Assembly (NCBI GenBank): GCA_018828125.1
Contig: JAHJWB010000001.1
Span: forward strand, 248,001-312,000
DNA from: Gammaproteobacteria bacterium
Lineage (GTDB): Bacteria; Pseudomonadota; Gammaproteobacteria; Burkholderiales; Burkholderiaceae_C
Length of the DNA stretch: 64,000 nt
Reading direction: 5' to 3'
Positions 47,158 through 57,595 of the stretch are shown piece after piece. Both the position numbers and the translations under genes were made by a program. How positions within the stretch are numbered: the first letter of the stretch is position 1; every line of letters starts with the position of its first letter. The notes beneath the pieces are model-generated. The model did no database searches and was not told the DNA's origin. It worked only from the letters and a program-made list of their open reading frames with translations.

Positions 47158-48455
47158 GCTGCGGCCTCGGTGCTGAAGGCCAGCAGCGATACATCGTCGC
47201 GGCGGCGCTGCGAGCCCTGCCATTCGCCAAAGCTGGCCGTGAACGCAGCGCACAGGCTGTGCGCCTTGGCGCCGCGGTGGTCCGCCATGAACTGCATCAG
47301 CCTGCGCCGCCCGTGGGCAATCTGCTTGGCCCCGCCGATCTGGTCGATCACGCCATCGGTGGGCACCACCACCACGCTGCGCTGGCCCAGCGACACGTCC
47401 TGAGTGGTCCACACCTGGTCGTCGGCGGTCTCGGCGTAGCCAATGCCCGCCTTGTCGCCATCGATCTGGGCAATGGTGTCCTCGCCCTCGCGCGCTACCA
47501 GCAGCGACAGGCGCGCCGATGAAAAGCGCAGGCTTCGGCCGTCGGGCGCCAGCAGGAAGATGGCGGCGTCCAGCCCGTCGCTGGATTCCTTTTCCGACCG
47601 CACGGTGGTGTCTTCGTCGCCTTCGTCCGCTCTTGCGCGTTGCTGGAGCACGCGTTTGATGTAGCGGTTCATGCCGGTCAGCGTGGCACCCGGGTCGGCG
47701 CCGCTGCGCGACGGGTCGATGGCCTGCTCCAGAAACGACAGCGCGATCAGCGTCATGAACGCACCCGGTACGCCATGGCCCGTGCAATCAAACAGGCAGC
47801 CCAGCAGCCCGTCGGGCGTGTGGCGAAAAAAGTACGCATCGCCCCCCACCACATCGCGTGGCTCCCAAAGCAGGCCGTGGTCGGGTAAGTGCTTTTGCAG
47901 CACCCGGTCGGATTCGGCCAGGTGCGAGCGCTGGATCAGGCTGGCGTAGCTGATGCTGGACAGCAGCTGGCGCGTCTTCTCTGCCTCGATGTCCGACATC
48001 GCCTTCATCAGGCCAAAGCCTGTGCCCAACCCCAGGTACTGGCCGTGGGCCGTGGTGATGAAACCGTCTTTCAGCACACGGCCGCCAGCGTCCACGGCCG
48101 TTTTAACCAGCAGTTCAATGGGGGTGGCCATGTCGACCACCACGGGGGATTTGTCCATGAATGCAATGCAGCTCTTGCGGCCAAACACCTCGCGCGAGAA
48201 CGGACGTGCGTACTGCTCCATGAATGCGTTGCGGTTGATGAGGCCGATGGGGCGGCCCTGTTCGACCACGGCCATGGTCTCCAGCGACTCATGGCGCGCG
48301 AACAGGTCGCGCACGTCCTCGTTGGTGTGTTCGGGTGAGACGGCTTCGGTCGGGGATGAAAGGTGCTCGGCGCGGGTGGCCAGCGGGCTGTGCGCGATGT
48401 GCAGGTCAGCTGCACTGGCGGCAAGAGTGTCGTAGAGCCTGTCAATGTGGGACAT
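47154..48455 (-). CDS. siaA: SiaA-type PP2C phosphatase with N-terminal CBS domains
   Basis: 433 residues. The C-terminal PP2C/SpoIIE domain has RDVVGGDAYFFRHTPDGLLGCLFDCTGHGVPGAFMTLIALSFL, LDAAIFLL and SVVVVPTDGVIDQIGG with the metal-binding aspartates. In Pseudomonas SiaA the sensor part is a membrane HAMP module; here the first 180 residues look like a CBS pair (VSPEHTNEDVRDLFARHESLETMAVVEQGRPIGLINRNAFMEQYA; SPVVVDMATPIELLVKTAVDAG...DGFITTAHGQYLGLGTGFGLMKA) and no transmembrane helix is visible. Input is therefore probably a soluble nucleotide or ligand. First gene of siaABC. Confidence 0.85.
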   Translation of the reverse strand: MSHIDRLYDTLAASAADLHIAHSPLATRAEHLSSPTEAVSPEHTNEDVRDLFARHESLETMAVVEQGRPIGLINRNAFMEQYARPFSREVFGRKSCIAFMDKSPVVVDMATPIELLVKTAVDAGGRVLKDGFITTAHGQYLGLGTGFGLMKAMSDIEAEKTRQLLSSISYASLIQRSHLAESDRVLQKHLPDHGLLWEPRDVVGGDAYFFRHTPDGLLGCLFDCTGHGVPGAFMTLIALSFLEQAIDPSRSGADPGATLTGMNRYIKRVLQQRARADEGDEDTTVRSEKESSDGLDAAIFLLAPDGRSLRFSSARLSLLVAREGEDTIAQIDGDKAGIGYAETADDQVWTTQDVSLGQRSVVVVPTDGVIDQIGGAKQIAHGRRRLMQFMADHRGAKAHSLCAAFTASFGEWQGSQRRRDDVSLLAFSTEAAA

Positions 48456-48537
48456 GCAAAAACCGGTTGTTACGAGATGCAACTGATTCTTGTGTACCCG
48501 CATGACGGGGCTGTGACGGGCTACACCACAGCACGAT

Positions 48538-48601
48538 AAAAATCAAAATCCATAGCTACTAGCGCTTGATAGATAAGCGTTAGAGGCCATTTTGACCAAT
48601 A
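48538..48601 (+). repeat. Dispersed palindromic intergenic repeat, copy D (siaA-fbpC)
   Basis: ATCAAAATCCATAGCTACTAGCGCT, then GATAGATAAGCGTTAGAGGCCATTTTGA. Same family as copies A, B, C and E. It lies between the siaA 5' end and the fbpC 3' end. Confidence 0.8.
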
Positions 48602-48611
48602 TTTTTGGGCT

Positions 48612-49676
<1,065 letters not shown>

Positions 49677-49705
49677 CGCCTGATTCTAGGCGGGCAGGGG
49701 CGAAT

Positions 49706-49724
49706 GCTTAAAATTCGCATTTGC
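49706..49724 (-). promoter_or_regulatory. Possible Fur box between fbpC and fbpB
   Basis: GCAAATGCGAATTTTAAGC on the minus strand matches 11 of 19 positions of the Fur box consensus, including AAT-G and GAAT cores. It lies in the 64-bp divergent gap where iron control would be expected. The match is moderate. Confidence 0.4.
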
Positions 49725-49740
49725 ATTCCTGATCGTCGCC

Positions 49741-51432
49741 GTGCTGTTGCTGGTTGGCGGGTGTGCGCTTCTTCCTTTTGCCGAGCCACTCGCCTTGCGT
49801 CGCACGCCACTTTTTGCCTTTCGCACCCTCTCGCTGATCGTGTTCGCGGGTTTTCTGGCGTTGCCAGTGCTGGCCGTGCTGGCGTCGTGGTTGCCGTTCA
49901 CGCCCGCAGGGCAGGGCGATGCGCAGGCAGGCGCCATCCTGCGCGAGATGGCGGCCACTGTGCTGCCCGGTTATGTCTGGACCACCTTGTGGCTGAGCGT
50001 GCTGGTGGCCTTGGGCGCGGCCATCGTGGGCACGGGCACGGCCGCTGCGGTGACACTGTTTGACTTTCCGGGCCGCCGCACGTTTGAGTGGCTGCTGCTG
50101 CTGCCCTTGGCCATGCCGGCCTATGTCACTGCATATGCGTACACCGACTTTCTGCAGTTCAGCGGCCCGCTGCAGGTGGGCCTGCGCAACACGTTCGGCC
50201 TGGAAGGCCGCCTGTTGCCCGAGGTACGCAGCCTGGGCGGTGCGGTATGGGTGTTCATCTTCTCGCTGTACCCGTATGTCTATCTGCTGGCGCGCACGGC
50301 GCTAGGCGAGCGCGCCGCGCACCTGATGGAAGCCGCGCGCCTGCTGGGCGCCCCGCTCTCGCGCCGCATCGGTGCAGTGGCTTTGCCGCTGGCGCGCCCC
50401 GCCGTGGCGGCCGGCGTGGCACTGGTGTTGATGGAAACCCTGGCCGACTTTGGCGTGGCCAGCTACTTCGGCATCCAGACCTTCACCACCGGCATCTACA
50501 AAGCCTGGTTGTCCATGGACAACCGCCTGGCCGCCGCGCAGCTGGCCACCATGCTGCTGGTCGTGGTGATGGCGCTGCTGCACCTGGAGCACCGCGCGCA
50601 AAAACGCATGCGCTTTGCCACCGGTGGCGGCCGTGCGGGTTCTGCCGAGGCGCAGCCGCTGGCCCTGCGCGGCGCGCGCCGCTGGGCCGCGTGGGCGGTG
50701 TGCACCGTGCCGGTCGTCATGGGTTTTGTTGCGCCCGTCCTCTTCATGCTGCGCCCGCTGGCGGCCGACTGGTCCGTGCTGCCGTGGGAACGGTTCATGG
50801 AGTGGGCTTGGCACAGCGTGCGCCTGGGTGGCATCACCGCCGCGCTGGCGGTGGCCATTGCGCTGGCCCTGGCATTTGCGGTGCGCCGCCAGCCCGACGC
50901 CATCACACGCGGCGTGGTGCAACTGGCCAGCGTGGGCTACGCCGTGCCGGGCGCCGTCATCGTGGTGGGCCTGCTGCTGCCCGTAGGCTGGTTGCAGGCG
51001 GCCATGCCGCAGTGGGGCGTGGGCGCGCTGGTCACGGCCACGGCGTTCGGCATTGTGTGGGCATACCTGGTGCGGTTCTGCGCGGTGGCGCTGCAGTCCA
51101 TGCAAAGCGGGTATGCACGCATCCCGCTCAGCCTGGATGATTCCGCCCGCATGCTGGGCATCGGCAGCCCCGGGCTGATGTCACGGGTGCATTGGCCACT
51201 GCTCAAACGGTCCACCGCCGCTGCCGCGCTGCTGGTGTTTGTCGACGTGATGAAAGAGCTGCCCGCCACCATGGTCCTGCGCCCCTTCAACAGCGACACG
51301 CTGGCCGTGGTGGCCTACCAGCTGGCGCGGGATGAGCGCTTGGGCGAGGCGGCGCTGCCTTCACTGGCGCTGGTGGCGGTGGGGCTGGTGCCGGTGATTC
51401 TGTTGAGCCGGACGTTGCGCAGCCGGACGTAA
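49741..51432 (+). CDS. fbpB: Iron(III) ABC transporter permease FbpB
   Basis: About 563-residue permease with roughly 12 membrane helices, the fused two-domain architecture of FbpB. Both coupling-loop motifs are visible: EAARLLGAPLSRRIGAVALPLARPAVAAGVALVLMETLADFG in the first half and DDSARMLGIGSPGLMSRVHWPLLKRSTAAAALLVFVDVMKELPATMVLRPF in the second. The start is uncertain: GTG at 49741 gives an unusual leader (MLLLVGGCALLPFAEP); TTG at 49795, followed by RRTPLFAFRTLSLIVFAGFLALP, fits the family better. Neither has a clear ribosome binding site. Confidence 0.87.
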   Translation: MLLLVGGCALLPFAEPLALRRTPLFAFRTLSLIVFAGFLALPVLAVLASWLPFTPAGQGDAQAGAILREMAATVLPGYVWTTLWLSVLVALGAAIVGTGTAAAVTLFDFPGRRTFEWLLLLPLAMPAYVTAYAYTDFLQFSGPLQVGLRNTFGLEGRLLPEVRSLGGAVWVFIFSLYPYVYLLARTALGERAAHLMEAARLLGAPLSRRIGAVALPLARPAVAAGVALVLMETLADFGVASYFGIQTFTTGIYKAWLSMDNRLAAAQLATMLLVVVMALLHLEHRAQKRMRFATGGGRAGSAEAQPLALRGARRWAAWAVCTVPVVMGFVAPVLFMLRPLAADWSVLPWERFMEWAWHSVRLGGITAALAVAIALALAFAVRRQPDAITRGVVQLASVGYAVPGAVIVVGLLLPVGWLQAAMPQWGVGALVTATAFGIVWAYLVRFCAVALQSMQSGYARIPLSLDDSARMLGIGSPGLMSRVHWPLLKRSTAAAALLVFVDVMKELPATMVLRPFNSDTLAVVAYQLARDERLGEAALPSLALVAVGLVPVILLSRTLRSRT

Positions 51433-51563
51433 GGTGGCGCCGAGGAGTGAGATCGCTCTACGGTCCTATCGTGTTTTGAGGCGGTACTCCTGCATTCAGG
51501 GTGCACGGTCTTCGGTGTGCGACCGCCGAGGCTGGTCTTTCTCCGTGCCTGGGGGCGGATGGT

Positions 51564-53147
51564 TCAGGCAAGGTCGCTTGCACCCATTCGCGCACTGGCA
51601 CTCCGCGGTGACGGCGTCCGCAGCTTGAGCCCGAGCCTGCGCCAGCCAATGACTACACCGGTCACGCTCATCACTGCGCCGCCCACGCTCAGCACAATGA
51701 GCACGATGTCCCACAGCGGGCGGCGTTCCAGCAGCGGCAGCCAGTCCCAGCTGTGCAGCATGGCAAACAGCCATCGGCTGGTCCGGCGGTGGCTGTCGGT
51801 GCGGCCCAGTACGGCGCCGGTGTGGGGGTCGATGTGCACCCAGGTTGCGTGAGGGTCGTCGAAAACCACGCGCAGCGCGGGCAGGGGTTTGTCCACGCCG
51901 CCGGTCATGGTGTGGGCGGCGCGGTCGTAATAGTGCAGGTCGTAGGCGGTCAGGGTGTCGGTGCGCATCACCGTGTGGGGCAGCAGCCGCGATGCGGCCT
52001 GGGTTACGGCATTGGGGGCCCAGGTGTGTGCGGTGGCTTTGGCGGCGTCCAGGACTTCGGGGGCGCCGTTGGGGCCGTGGGCCAGCACCAGCGTGTGTCC
52101 TGCGCTGCGCACCCAGCGCAGCTCACGGGTGTTGGGCGAAGAGGCCGACAACAAGCCCTGTACGCTGGCCGCCTGCGCTGGAATGGCCAAGGGGCCGCCT
52201 TGCATGGCCTGCAGGCGCAGTGGCGCCGCACCACTGTCGAAAACCTTCCAGGGGTTCATCGACATGAGGCCGCTGAAGATCCAGGTGAAGGTGATGGCGG
52301 CGAACACCAGGCCGAACACATGGTGCCAGCGCATCATGAAGCCCCGGTAGGGCGTGCGCGCGCCTGTTTTGAACCGCCCCTTGAAGCGCCAGCGCAGCAC
52401 GCCCACCACCGTGCCCGTCACCGTGAGCACGATGCCCGCGATGGATAGCCAGTTGACGATGTTCGTCCAGTAGTCGTTGAAGACATTGCCCCGGAAGGGG
52501 TAGAGCCAGTGGATCCATGCACCGGCGTAGTTCCACGCGCGCTCCTGCAGCGGCGCATCGCGCACCACCTCGCCGGTGGTGCCCGACACGTAAACCACGG
52601 TGGCGTCGCCGTCGCCCAGGTGGAGGCGGTGCAAGGGGCGGTGCACATCGAGCGCGCGCGAGTGGGTGAAGGCATCCTCGTCCAGGGTGCCCTGGTAGTC
52701 GATGGCCGCTGGGGAGTCCTGCGCAAACGCGCGAGCCGATGCGATGGCCCGTTCTGCGTCCACATGCTGCAACTTGTCGCCAGTGATGGCGTCAAGGACG
52801 ACCGCCGCAGGTGCCCTGCGCGGGCGGTGGGCGGCGTCGCCCGACGGCGCAGCGGGCACCGCGAGGTACACCGCCCGGCCGCCACTGGCCACCGCCAGGC
52901 GCAGGTCGTGCAGCGGCCCCGCCAGGCCAGCGCGCGCCAGGGCGTCAGCGGGCTCCAGCAGGCGCTCCAGGCCCTGAGCGGCGGTGCGCAGCGGTGGCAG
53001 ATGGGCCAGGCGCTCGGCCTGCGTGAGCTTGGGGTAGCCCACGTACATCATCACCACGCCCGAGATGAACCACATGGCAAAAAAGGCGCACAGCAGCACG
53101 CCCAGCCAGCGGTGGACGAGGTACAGCCAGCGTTTGGCGTGTGGCAT
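51564..53147 (-). CDS. PepSY domain membrane protein (putative iron-associated reductase)
   Basis: 527 residues with four to five helices. The first, KRWLYLVHRWLGVLLCAFFAMWFISGVVMMYVGYP, carries the His and Arg typical of PepSY_TM proteins. Others are NWLSIAGIVLTVTGTVVGVLRW, RWHHVFGLVFAAITFTWIFSGLMSM and LWDIVLIVLSVGGAVMSVTGVVIGWRR. Paired histidines in the helices suggest haem binding, as in FoxB/FiuB-like siderophore reductases. It lies 19 bp after a TonB-dependent receptor gene on the same strand, so it likely processes the imported metal complex. That role is inferred. Confidence 0.85.
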   Translation of the reverse strand: MPHAKRWLYLVHRWLGVLLCAFFAMWFISGVVMMYVGYPKLTQAERLAHLPPLRTAAQGLERLLEPADALARAGLAGPLHDLRLAVASGGRAVYLAVPAAPSGDAAHRPRRAPAAVVLDAITGDKLQHVDAERAIASARAFAQDSPAAIDYQGTLDEDAFTHSRALDVHRPLHRLHLGDGDATVVYVSGTTGEVVRDAPLQERAWNYAGAWIHWLYPFRGNVFNDYWTNIVNWLSIAGIVLTVTGTVVGVLRWRFKGRFKTGARTPYRGFMMRWHHVFGLVFAAITFTWIFSGLMSMNPWKVFDSGAAPLRLQAMQGGPLAIPAQAASVQGLLSASSPNTRELRWVRSAGHTLVLAHGPNGAPEVLDAAKATAHTWAPNAVTQAASRLLPHTVMRTDTLTAYDLHYYDRAAHTMTGGVDKPLPALRVVFDDPHATWVHIDPHTGAVLGRTDSHRRTSRWLFAMLHSWDWLPLLERRPLWDIVLIVLSVGGAVMSVTGVVIGWRRLGLKLRTPSPRSASARMGASDLA

Positions 53148-53166
53148 GTCTGGTGCTCCGCCTGCG

Positions 53167-55386
53167 TCAGAACGCAGTGTGCAGCGTCACGTCCAGCGTG
53201 CGCGGTGCGCCCAGGTAGACCTGGTCGCGCGTCTCGGCCGCGTAGATGCGGTCGGTGGCGTTGCGCACGCGGCCCGTCAAGGTCGTCGTCTTGTTGATCT
53301 TCCACGCCAGGCCCAGGTCGAGCAGCGTGTACGACGGCCAGAACTTGGTGTTGGCCGCATTGCCATACACCTTGCCCACATGGCGCACGCCTGCGCTGGC
53401 GGTGACGGTGGGCGTGATCGCGTACGAGGCCCACAGGTTGGCCACCTGCTGCGGCACCAGTTGCGGTACGTTGCCTGCGCGCGAAACGCCGCCCTGCACA
53501 AAGTTCTCGTACCGCGCGCGGATCAGCGACAGGTTGCCCTGCAGTTGCCACTGCGGCGTGGGGCGGATGCCGGCCGATAGCTCGATGCCCTTGGACGATT
53601 GTTCGCCCACCAGCACCGTGAGGTTGGGGTTGGACGGGTCTTGCGAGGCGACGTTCTTGCGGCGGATTTCAAAGGCCGCCACCGTGGCGCTGCCCTTGCC
53701 GTTCCAGAAGTCGAACTTGCTGCCCACCTCGATCTGGCGGCCGGTGGTCAGTTCGCCGTTGTTGCGCACATCGGCAAACGAGGCCGAGGCCAGCGAGCCC
53801 GATGGCGGGTCGGCCGCGTTGGAGGCCTGCGCGTACAGGTTGGCGCCGGGCGCAATGTCCCACACCACGCCCAGGCGGCCCGTGGTGGGGCTGTAGCTGC
53901 GGCTGAAGGTGGCGGGCGACGTGGCGGTCACGGCACGGCGGTTCACCAGGTCCAGGTCGATGCGCTCGTGCCGCAGCGCGGTGATGAGGTTTACGCCGGA
54001 CGCCACCGCCGTGCGGTTCTCCAGGTACAGCGCGGTGTTGGTGATCTTGTTGTCCTTGTCAGGGTTCAGGACGGGCGACATGCCGGGGATGTCGAAGAAG
54101 TTTTCAGTGGTGAAGTTGTATGGATTGACCGTGCTCACGGTGACCGAGGGGCCGAAGGGGAAACGCGTCTGCTTGTTCACGCTCACATCGAGGCCAAAGG
54201 ACCAGTCGCTCTTTCGGCTTGCGAGCCGGCCCTGGTAGGTGCCCTCCAGCCGGTCTCCCACCAGCTGTTGGTCGTGGCGTTGCAACAGCGGGGACGTGCG
54301 CGTGACCGCCGTGTTGGTGGCGTTGAAGGTGTAGATCTCCACGTTGCGGTAGTCGCGCAGGGCGTCGTACACATAGAACGTGTTCTTGAGCTGCAGCGCA
54401 TCGGACACGCGCCACTGCGCCACCGAGCGCAGCCACTGCACGCGGTGTTCGTACATGCCATCGGCGCTGTTGTAGTTCTTGAAGCGCGTGGCGGGGTCGA
54501 TGGTCAGCGCGCCCACGGCCGGGTTCAGCACGGGCGTGCCCCAGTACGGGCGGTCCACATGGTCCTTCTGGTACTCATAGGCCAGCGTGTGGCTGAAGCC
54601 ACCGCCGAGGTCCGACAGCAACGAGGTGGCCAGCTGGGTGGACTGCGTCTTGGTGCCCTCGGTCCAGCTGCCTGCGTTGCGGTGGTTGAGGTCGATGCGC
54701 GCGTAGTGCGCAGGCCCCGCAGCGCCGTTGCCCCCCGCAATGCGGCGGTTCAGGCCCACCGAAACTTCCTTCATGTCGTAGGAGCCCAGGCGGAGCTGGC
54801 CCTCGGCAAAGTCGCTGCGCTCGGCTGTCTTGGTGATGTAGCTGATGGAGCCGCCCACGCCGCCCGAGCCGTACAAAAAGCTCGAAGCGCCGCCAATGGC
54901 CTCGACCCGGTCATAGATCCAGCTGTCGACCGCGCGTGTGGCGCTGCCGTATTGCGGGTTGATGCCGTTGTAGAGCTGCGCGACCGAGTTGGACGTGAAA
55001 CCCCGATAGTGGGCGGACATCGAACCGGGCGCGTTGTGCGCCACCACACCGGGCACGGCGCGCAGGATTTCCTGCGTGTCCTGGGCGCCGCGCGCGTCGA
55101 TGGTGGATCGGTCCACCACGGTGACGGAGGCCGGGTTCTCGCGCGCCGTCAGGCCCAGGCGGCTGCCGGACTCGACAGGCGTGTCGAGACTGAGCTTGCC
55201 ATTGGGCGACGCTGCGTTGTCCACCACGTCCACGGCCTGCAGCGTGGGTGCGGTGGTTGTAGTCTGCGCATGGGCGGCCATGGTGGCCATGGCGCAGGTG
55301 GCAAGTACCCCGATGCACAAAGGCGAAAGAGGCAAGCGCTGAAAGCTCGGCGCACGGCGCAAAGCAGGGGAGGAGAATCGGGACAT
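53167..55386 (-). CDS. TonB-dependent siderophore receptor
   Basis: 739-residue outer-membrane receptor. The long signal peptide ends at AAHAQ. The plug has ENPASVTVVDRSTIDARGAQDTQEILRAVPGVVAHNAPGSMSAHYRGFTSNSVAQLYNGI and DRVEAIGGASSFLYGSGGVGGSISYITK, as in TIGR01783-type siderophore receptors. The barrel ends in a C-terminal Phe (LDVTLHTAF). It is followed by a PepSY membrane protein and preceded by a DUF2946 gene. The ligand is unknown; DUF2946 partners are often linked to copper, so a copper chelate is an alternative. Confidence 0.9.
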   Translation of the reverse strand: MSRFSSPALRRAPSFQRLPLSPLCIGVLATCAMATMAAHAQTTTTAPTLQAVDVVDNAASPNGKLSLDTPVESGSRLGLTARENPASVTVVDRSTIDARGAQDTQEILRAVPGVVAHNAPGSMSAHYRGFTSNSVAQLYNGINPQYGSATRAVDSWIYDRVEAIGGASSFLYGSGGVGGSISYITKTAERSDFAEGQLRLGSYDMKEVSVGLNRRIAGGNGAAGPAHYARIDLNHRNAGSWTEGTKTQSTQLATSLLSDLGGGFSHTLAYEYQKDHVDRPYWGTPVLNPAVGALTIDPATRFKNYNSADGMYEHRVQWLRSVAQWRVSDALQLKNTFYVYDALRDYRNVEIYTFNATNTAVTRTSPLLQRHDQQLVGDRLEGTYQGRLASRKSDWSFGLDVSVNKQTRFPFGPSVTVSTVNPYNFTTENFFDIPGMSPVLNPDKDNKITNTALYLENRTAVASGVNLITALRHERIDLDLVNRRAVTATSPATFSRSYSPTTGRLGVVWDIAPGANLYAQASNAADPPSGSLASASFADVRNNGELTTGRQIEVGSKFDFWNGKGSATVAAFEIRRKNVASQDPSNPNLTVLVGEQSSKGIELSAGIRPTPQWQLQGNLSLIRARYENFVQGGVSRAGNVPQLVPQQVANLWASYAITPTVTASAGVRHVGKVYGNAANTKFWPSYTLLDLGLAWKINKTTTLTGRVRNATDRIYAAETRDQVYLGAPRTLDVTLHTAF

Positions 55387-55520
55387 AGAACGCTCTTGAA
55401 GCGACAGCACAGCCGCGCCCACGCGAGGGACGTGCAGGGCAATGCTGCCTTGAAATCAACGGAAAAAAGACATCGCAGCACCCGCCCACCAGGTTCCGGG
55501 CGCTGCAAAAAGGCTTCAGT

Positions 55521-55880
55521 TCAAGAGCGGGACGGTGGCCCGCGCGCGGGCAGCGGGGCTGCAGTGGCGACCGCGATGCGGGCAGCCTCGACGGGCTGCA
55601 GCGCATGGGCCAGGGGATGGGTGGGCACTGTGGGGGCTACCGGCGCAGGCGGCGGCGCCCCCGCGGTGGAGCACAAGGGGCAGTCCATGCCCATGGCGCC
55701 CATTTCGACGGTGCCGTCGTCGGTCTGCACCAGCAGCTTGATGGCGCCAGCGCCCGAGCAGATCACCTCGAACGACTTGGGATGCACCAGCGGCGATGCA
55801 ATGGCCAGGCCCATCGACGCCACGAACCATGCAAGCACCCACAGGCGCAGCGCAGAGAAGGTTCGTCGGGAGGGCGTCAT
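55521..55880 (-). CDS. DUF2946 family exported protein
   Basis: 119 residues: membrane or signal segment (LRLWVLAWFVASMGLAIASPLV), then EVICSGAGAIKLLVQTDDGTV, a CxxC motif in GMDCPLCSTAG and the characteristic ending PARGPPS. DUF2946 proteins are small and often sit beside TonB-dependent receptors and copper genes. It is 134 bp upstream of the receptor on the same strand. The cysteines and terminal motif suggest metal binding, not shown. Confidence 0.75.
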   Translation of the reverse strand: MTPSRRTFSALRLWVLAWFVASMGLAIASPLVHPKSFEVICSGAGAIKLLVQTDDGTVEMGAMGMDCPLCSTAGAPPPAPVAPTVPTHPLAHALQPVEAARIAVATAAPLPARGPPSRS

Positions 55881-55934
55881 GGGGCGCGATGATAGCCGCC
55901 CAAGGTGACGGGGGCTGCGTACCGGTCAGTGATT

Positions 55935-55996
55935 GATATAAAAATGATAGCTGCTAGCGCTCTATGGATAAGCGCTAGAGCCTGTTTTTAATAAAA
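55935..55996 (+). repeat. Dispersed palindromic intergenic repeat, copy E (DUF2946-aldehyde dehydrogenase)
   Basis: GATAGCTGCTAGCGCTCTAT then GGATAAGCGCTAGAGCCTG: the clearest copy, with inverted arms CTAGCGCT and AGCGCTAG. Very similar to copy A before purH. Confidence 0.85.
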
Positions 55997-56029
55997 ATTC
56001 GGGTTGATTCGTTTGGCCGATCTGCATCG

Positions 56030-57469
56030 TCAAGCCTGCGTGTAGGCCGTTTTTACCGTCGTGTAGAACTCGGCCGCGTAGCGCCCCTGCTCGCGCGGGC
56101 CGTAGCTGCTGCCCTTGCGGCCGCCAAACGGCACGTGGTAGTCCACGCCCGCTGTGGGCAGGTTCACCATCACCATGCCGGCTTGCGCATGGCGCTTGAA
56201 GTGCGTGGCGTGCTTGAGGCTGGTGGTGGCGATGCCACTGGCCAGGCCAAAGGGCGTGTCGTTGGCCAGGGCCAGCGCCTCTTCGTAGTTCTTGGCGCGC
56301 AACACGCTCACCACGGGGCCAAAGATCTCTTCGCGGTTGATGCGCATGCCGGGCGTGGTCTCGGTGAAGAGGGCGGGGCGCAGGTAGAAGCCGGGCGCGC
56401 CGTCGGCGTTCTTGTCAAGGGCTTCACCGCCGTAGGCGAGCTTGGCGCCTTCTTGTTGGCCGATGCTGATGTATTCCAGGTCTTGCGCGAGCTGGCGGTC
56501 GTCCACCACGGGGCCGATGTCGGTGCCGGCCTTGCGTGCGTCATCCACCTTCAGGGTCTTCATCTTCTCGACCATGGCGGCCACGAATCGGTCATGGATG
56601 CCTTCGGTCACGATCACGCGGCTGCTGGCGGTGCAGCGCTGGCCGGTGGAGAAGAAGCCGCTGTTGATGGCCGCGCCAACGGCTACATTCAGGTCGGCGT
56701 CGTCCAGCACCACAAACGGGTTCTTGCCGCCCATCTCCAGCTGCACCTTGGCGCCACGCGGCACGCACGCTGCCGCCACGCGCTGGCCGGTGCCGACGGA
56801 GCCGGTAAAGCTCACGCCCGCAATGCGTTCGTCTTCCAGCAGCACGGCGCCCACGTCCGAGCCACGACCCATCACCAGGTTGAACACACCGGCGGGCAGG
56901 CCCGCGCGGTGCAGGATGTCGGCCAGCGCCCAGGCAGAGCCCGGCACCACTTCGGCGGGTTTGAACACCACGCAGTTGCCATAAGCCAACGCGGGCGCGA
57001 TCTTCCAGGCCGGGATAGCGATAGGGAAGTTCCACGGCGTGATGATGCCGATGGTGCCCAGCGGTTCGCGCGTGATCTCGATGCCCACGCCGGGGCGCAC
57101 GGACGGGATCATCTCGCCGCCGGGGCGCAGCGCCTCGCCCGCAAAGAACTTGAAGATGGCGGCAGCACGGCCGACTTCACCAATGGATTCGGGCAGGGTC
57201 TTGCCCTCTTCGCGGGCCAGCAGGTCGCCCAGCTCGGCCTTGCGGGCGATGATCTCGTTGCCCACGGCATCCAGGATGTCAAAGCGCTGCTGGGGCGTGG
57301 ACAGGCTCCACGCCGGGAACGCCGCGTGTGCGGCAGCCACAGCGTCCAGCGCCTGCTCGCGGCTGGCCACGGCGTAGTCGCCGATCACATCACGGGTGTC
57401 AGAGGGGTTGGTGTTCTGGTAGGTGCGGACGCCGTCGGTCCAAGAGCCGCCAATCAGGTTTGCATGCAT
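56030..57469 (-). CDS. Aldehyde dehydrogenase, probable 2-ketoglutarate semialdehyde dehydrogenase
   Basis: 479-residue NAD(P)-dependent dehydrogenase. Catalytic Cys is in NSGFFSTGQRCTASSRVIV, the general-base Glu in VQLEMGGKNPFVVLDDAD, nucleotide-binding loop FTGSVGTGQRV, and Asn in TPWNFPIAIPAWKIAPALAYGNCVVFKPAE. It is closest in kind to succinate/2,5-dioxopentanoate dehydrogenases. Being 126 bp downstream of glucarate dehydratase and beside uronate dehydrogenase, its likely job is oxidising 2-ketoglutarate semialdehyde, the last step of the oxidative hexuronate route. Homology starts at MHANLIGGSW. Confidence 0.88.
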   Translation of the reverse strand: MHANLIGGSWTDGVRTYQNTNPSDTRDVIGDYAVASREQALDAVAAAHAAFPAWSLSTPQQRFDILDAVGNEIIARKAELGDLLAREEGKTLPESIGEVGRAAAIFKFFAGEALRPGGEMIPSVRPGVGIEITREPLGTIGIITPWNFPIAIPAWKIAPALAYGNCVVFKPAEVVPGSAWALADILHRAGLPAGVFNLVMGRGSDVGAVLLEDERIAGVSFTGSVGTGQRVAAACVPRGAKVQLEMGGKNPFVVLDDADLNVAVGAAINSGFFSTGQRCTASSRVIVTEGIHDRFVAAMVEKMKTLKVDDARKAGTDIGPVVDDRQLAQDLEYISIGQQEGAKLAYGGEALDKNADGAPGFYLRPALFTETTPGMRINREEIFGPVVSVLRAKNYEEALALANDTPFGLASGIATTSLKHATHFKRHAQAGMVMVNLPTAGVDYHVPFGGRKGSSYGPREQGRYAAEFYTTVKTAYTQA

Positions 57470-57595
57470 GGTGATTTGCTCGTTCGTTTGTTCAGGTCGG
57501 TAGGAGAAAGGTGCAGGAAGCATTGTGGACAGGGTCTGATGACACGTCCATGGCCGCGTCAGTGCATCAGAGCGTCAGTGGGGCAAGTCGCTGGG

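Noticed and set aside
53599-55908. 769-codon plus-strand frame opposite the TonB-dependent receptor
   Set aside because: Composition is that of an antisense shadow, and the receptor reads cleanly on the other strand.
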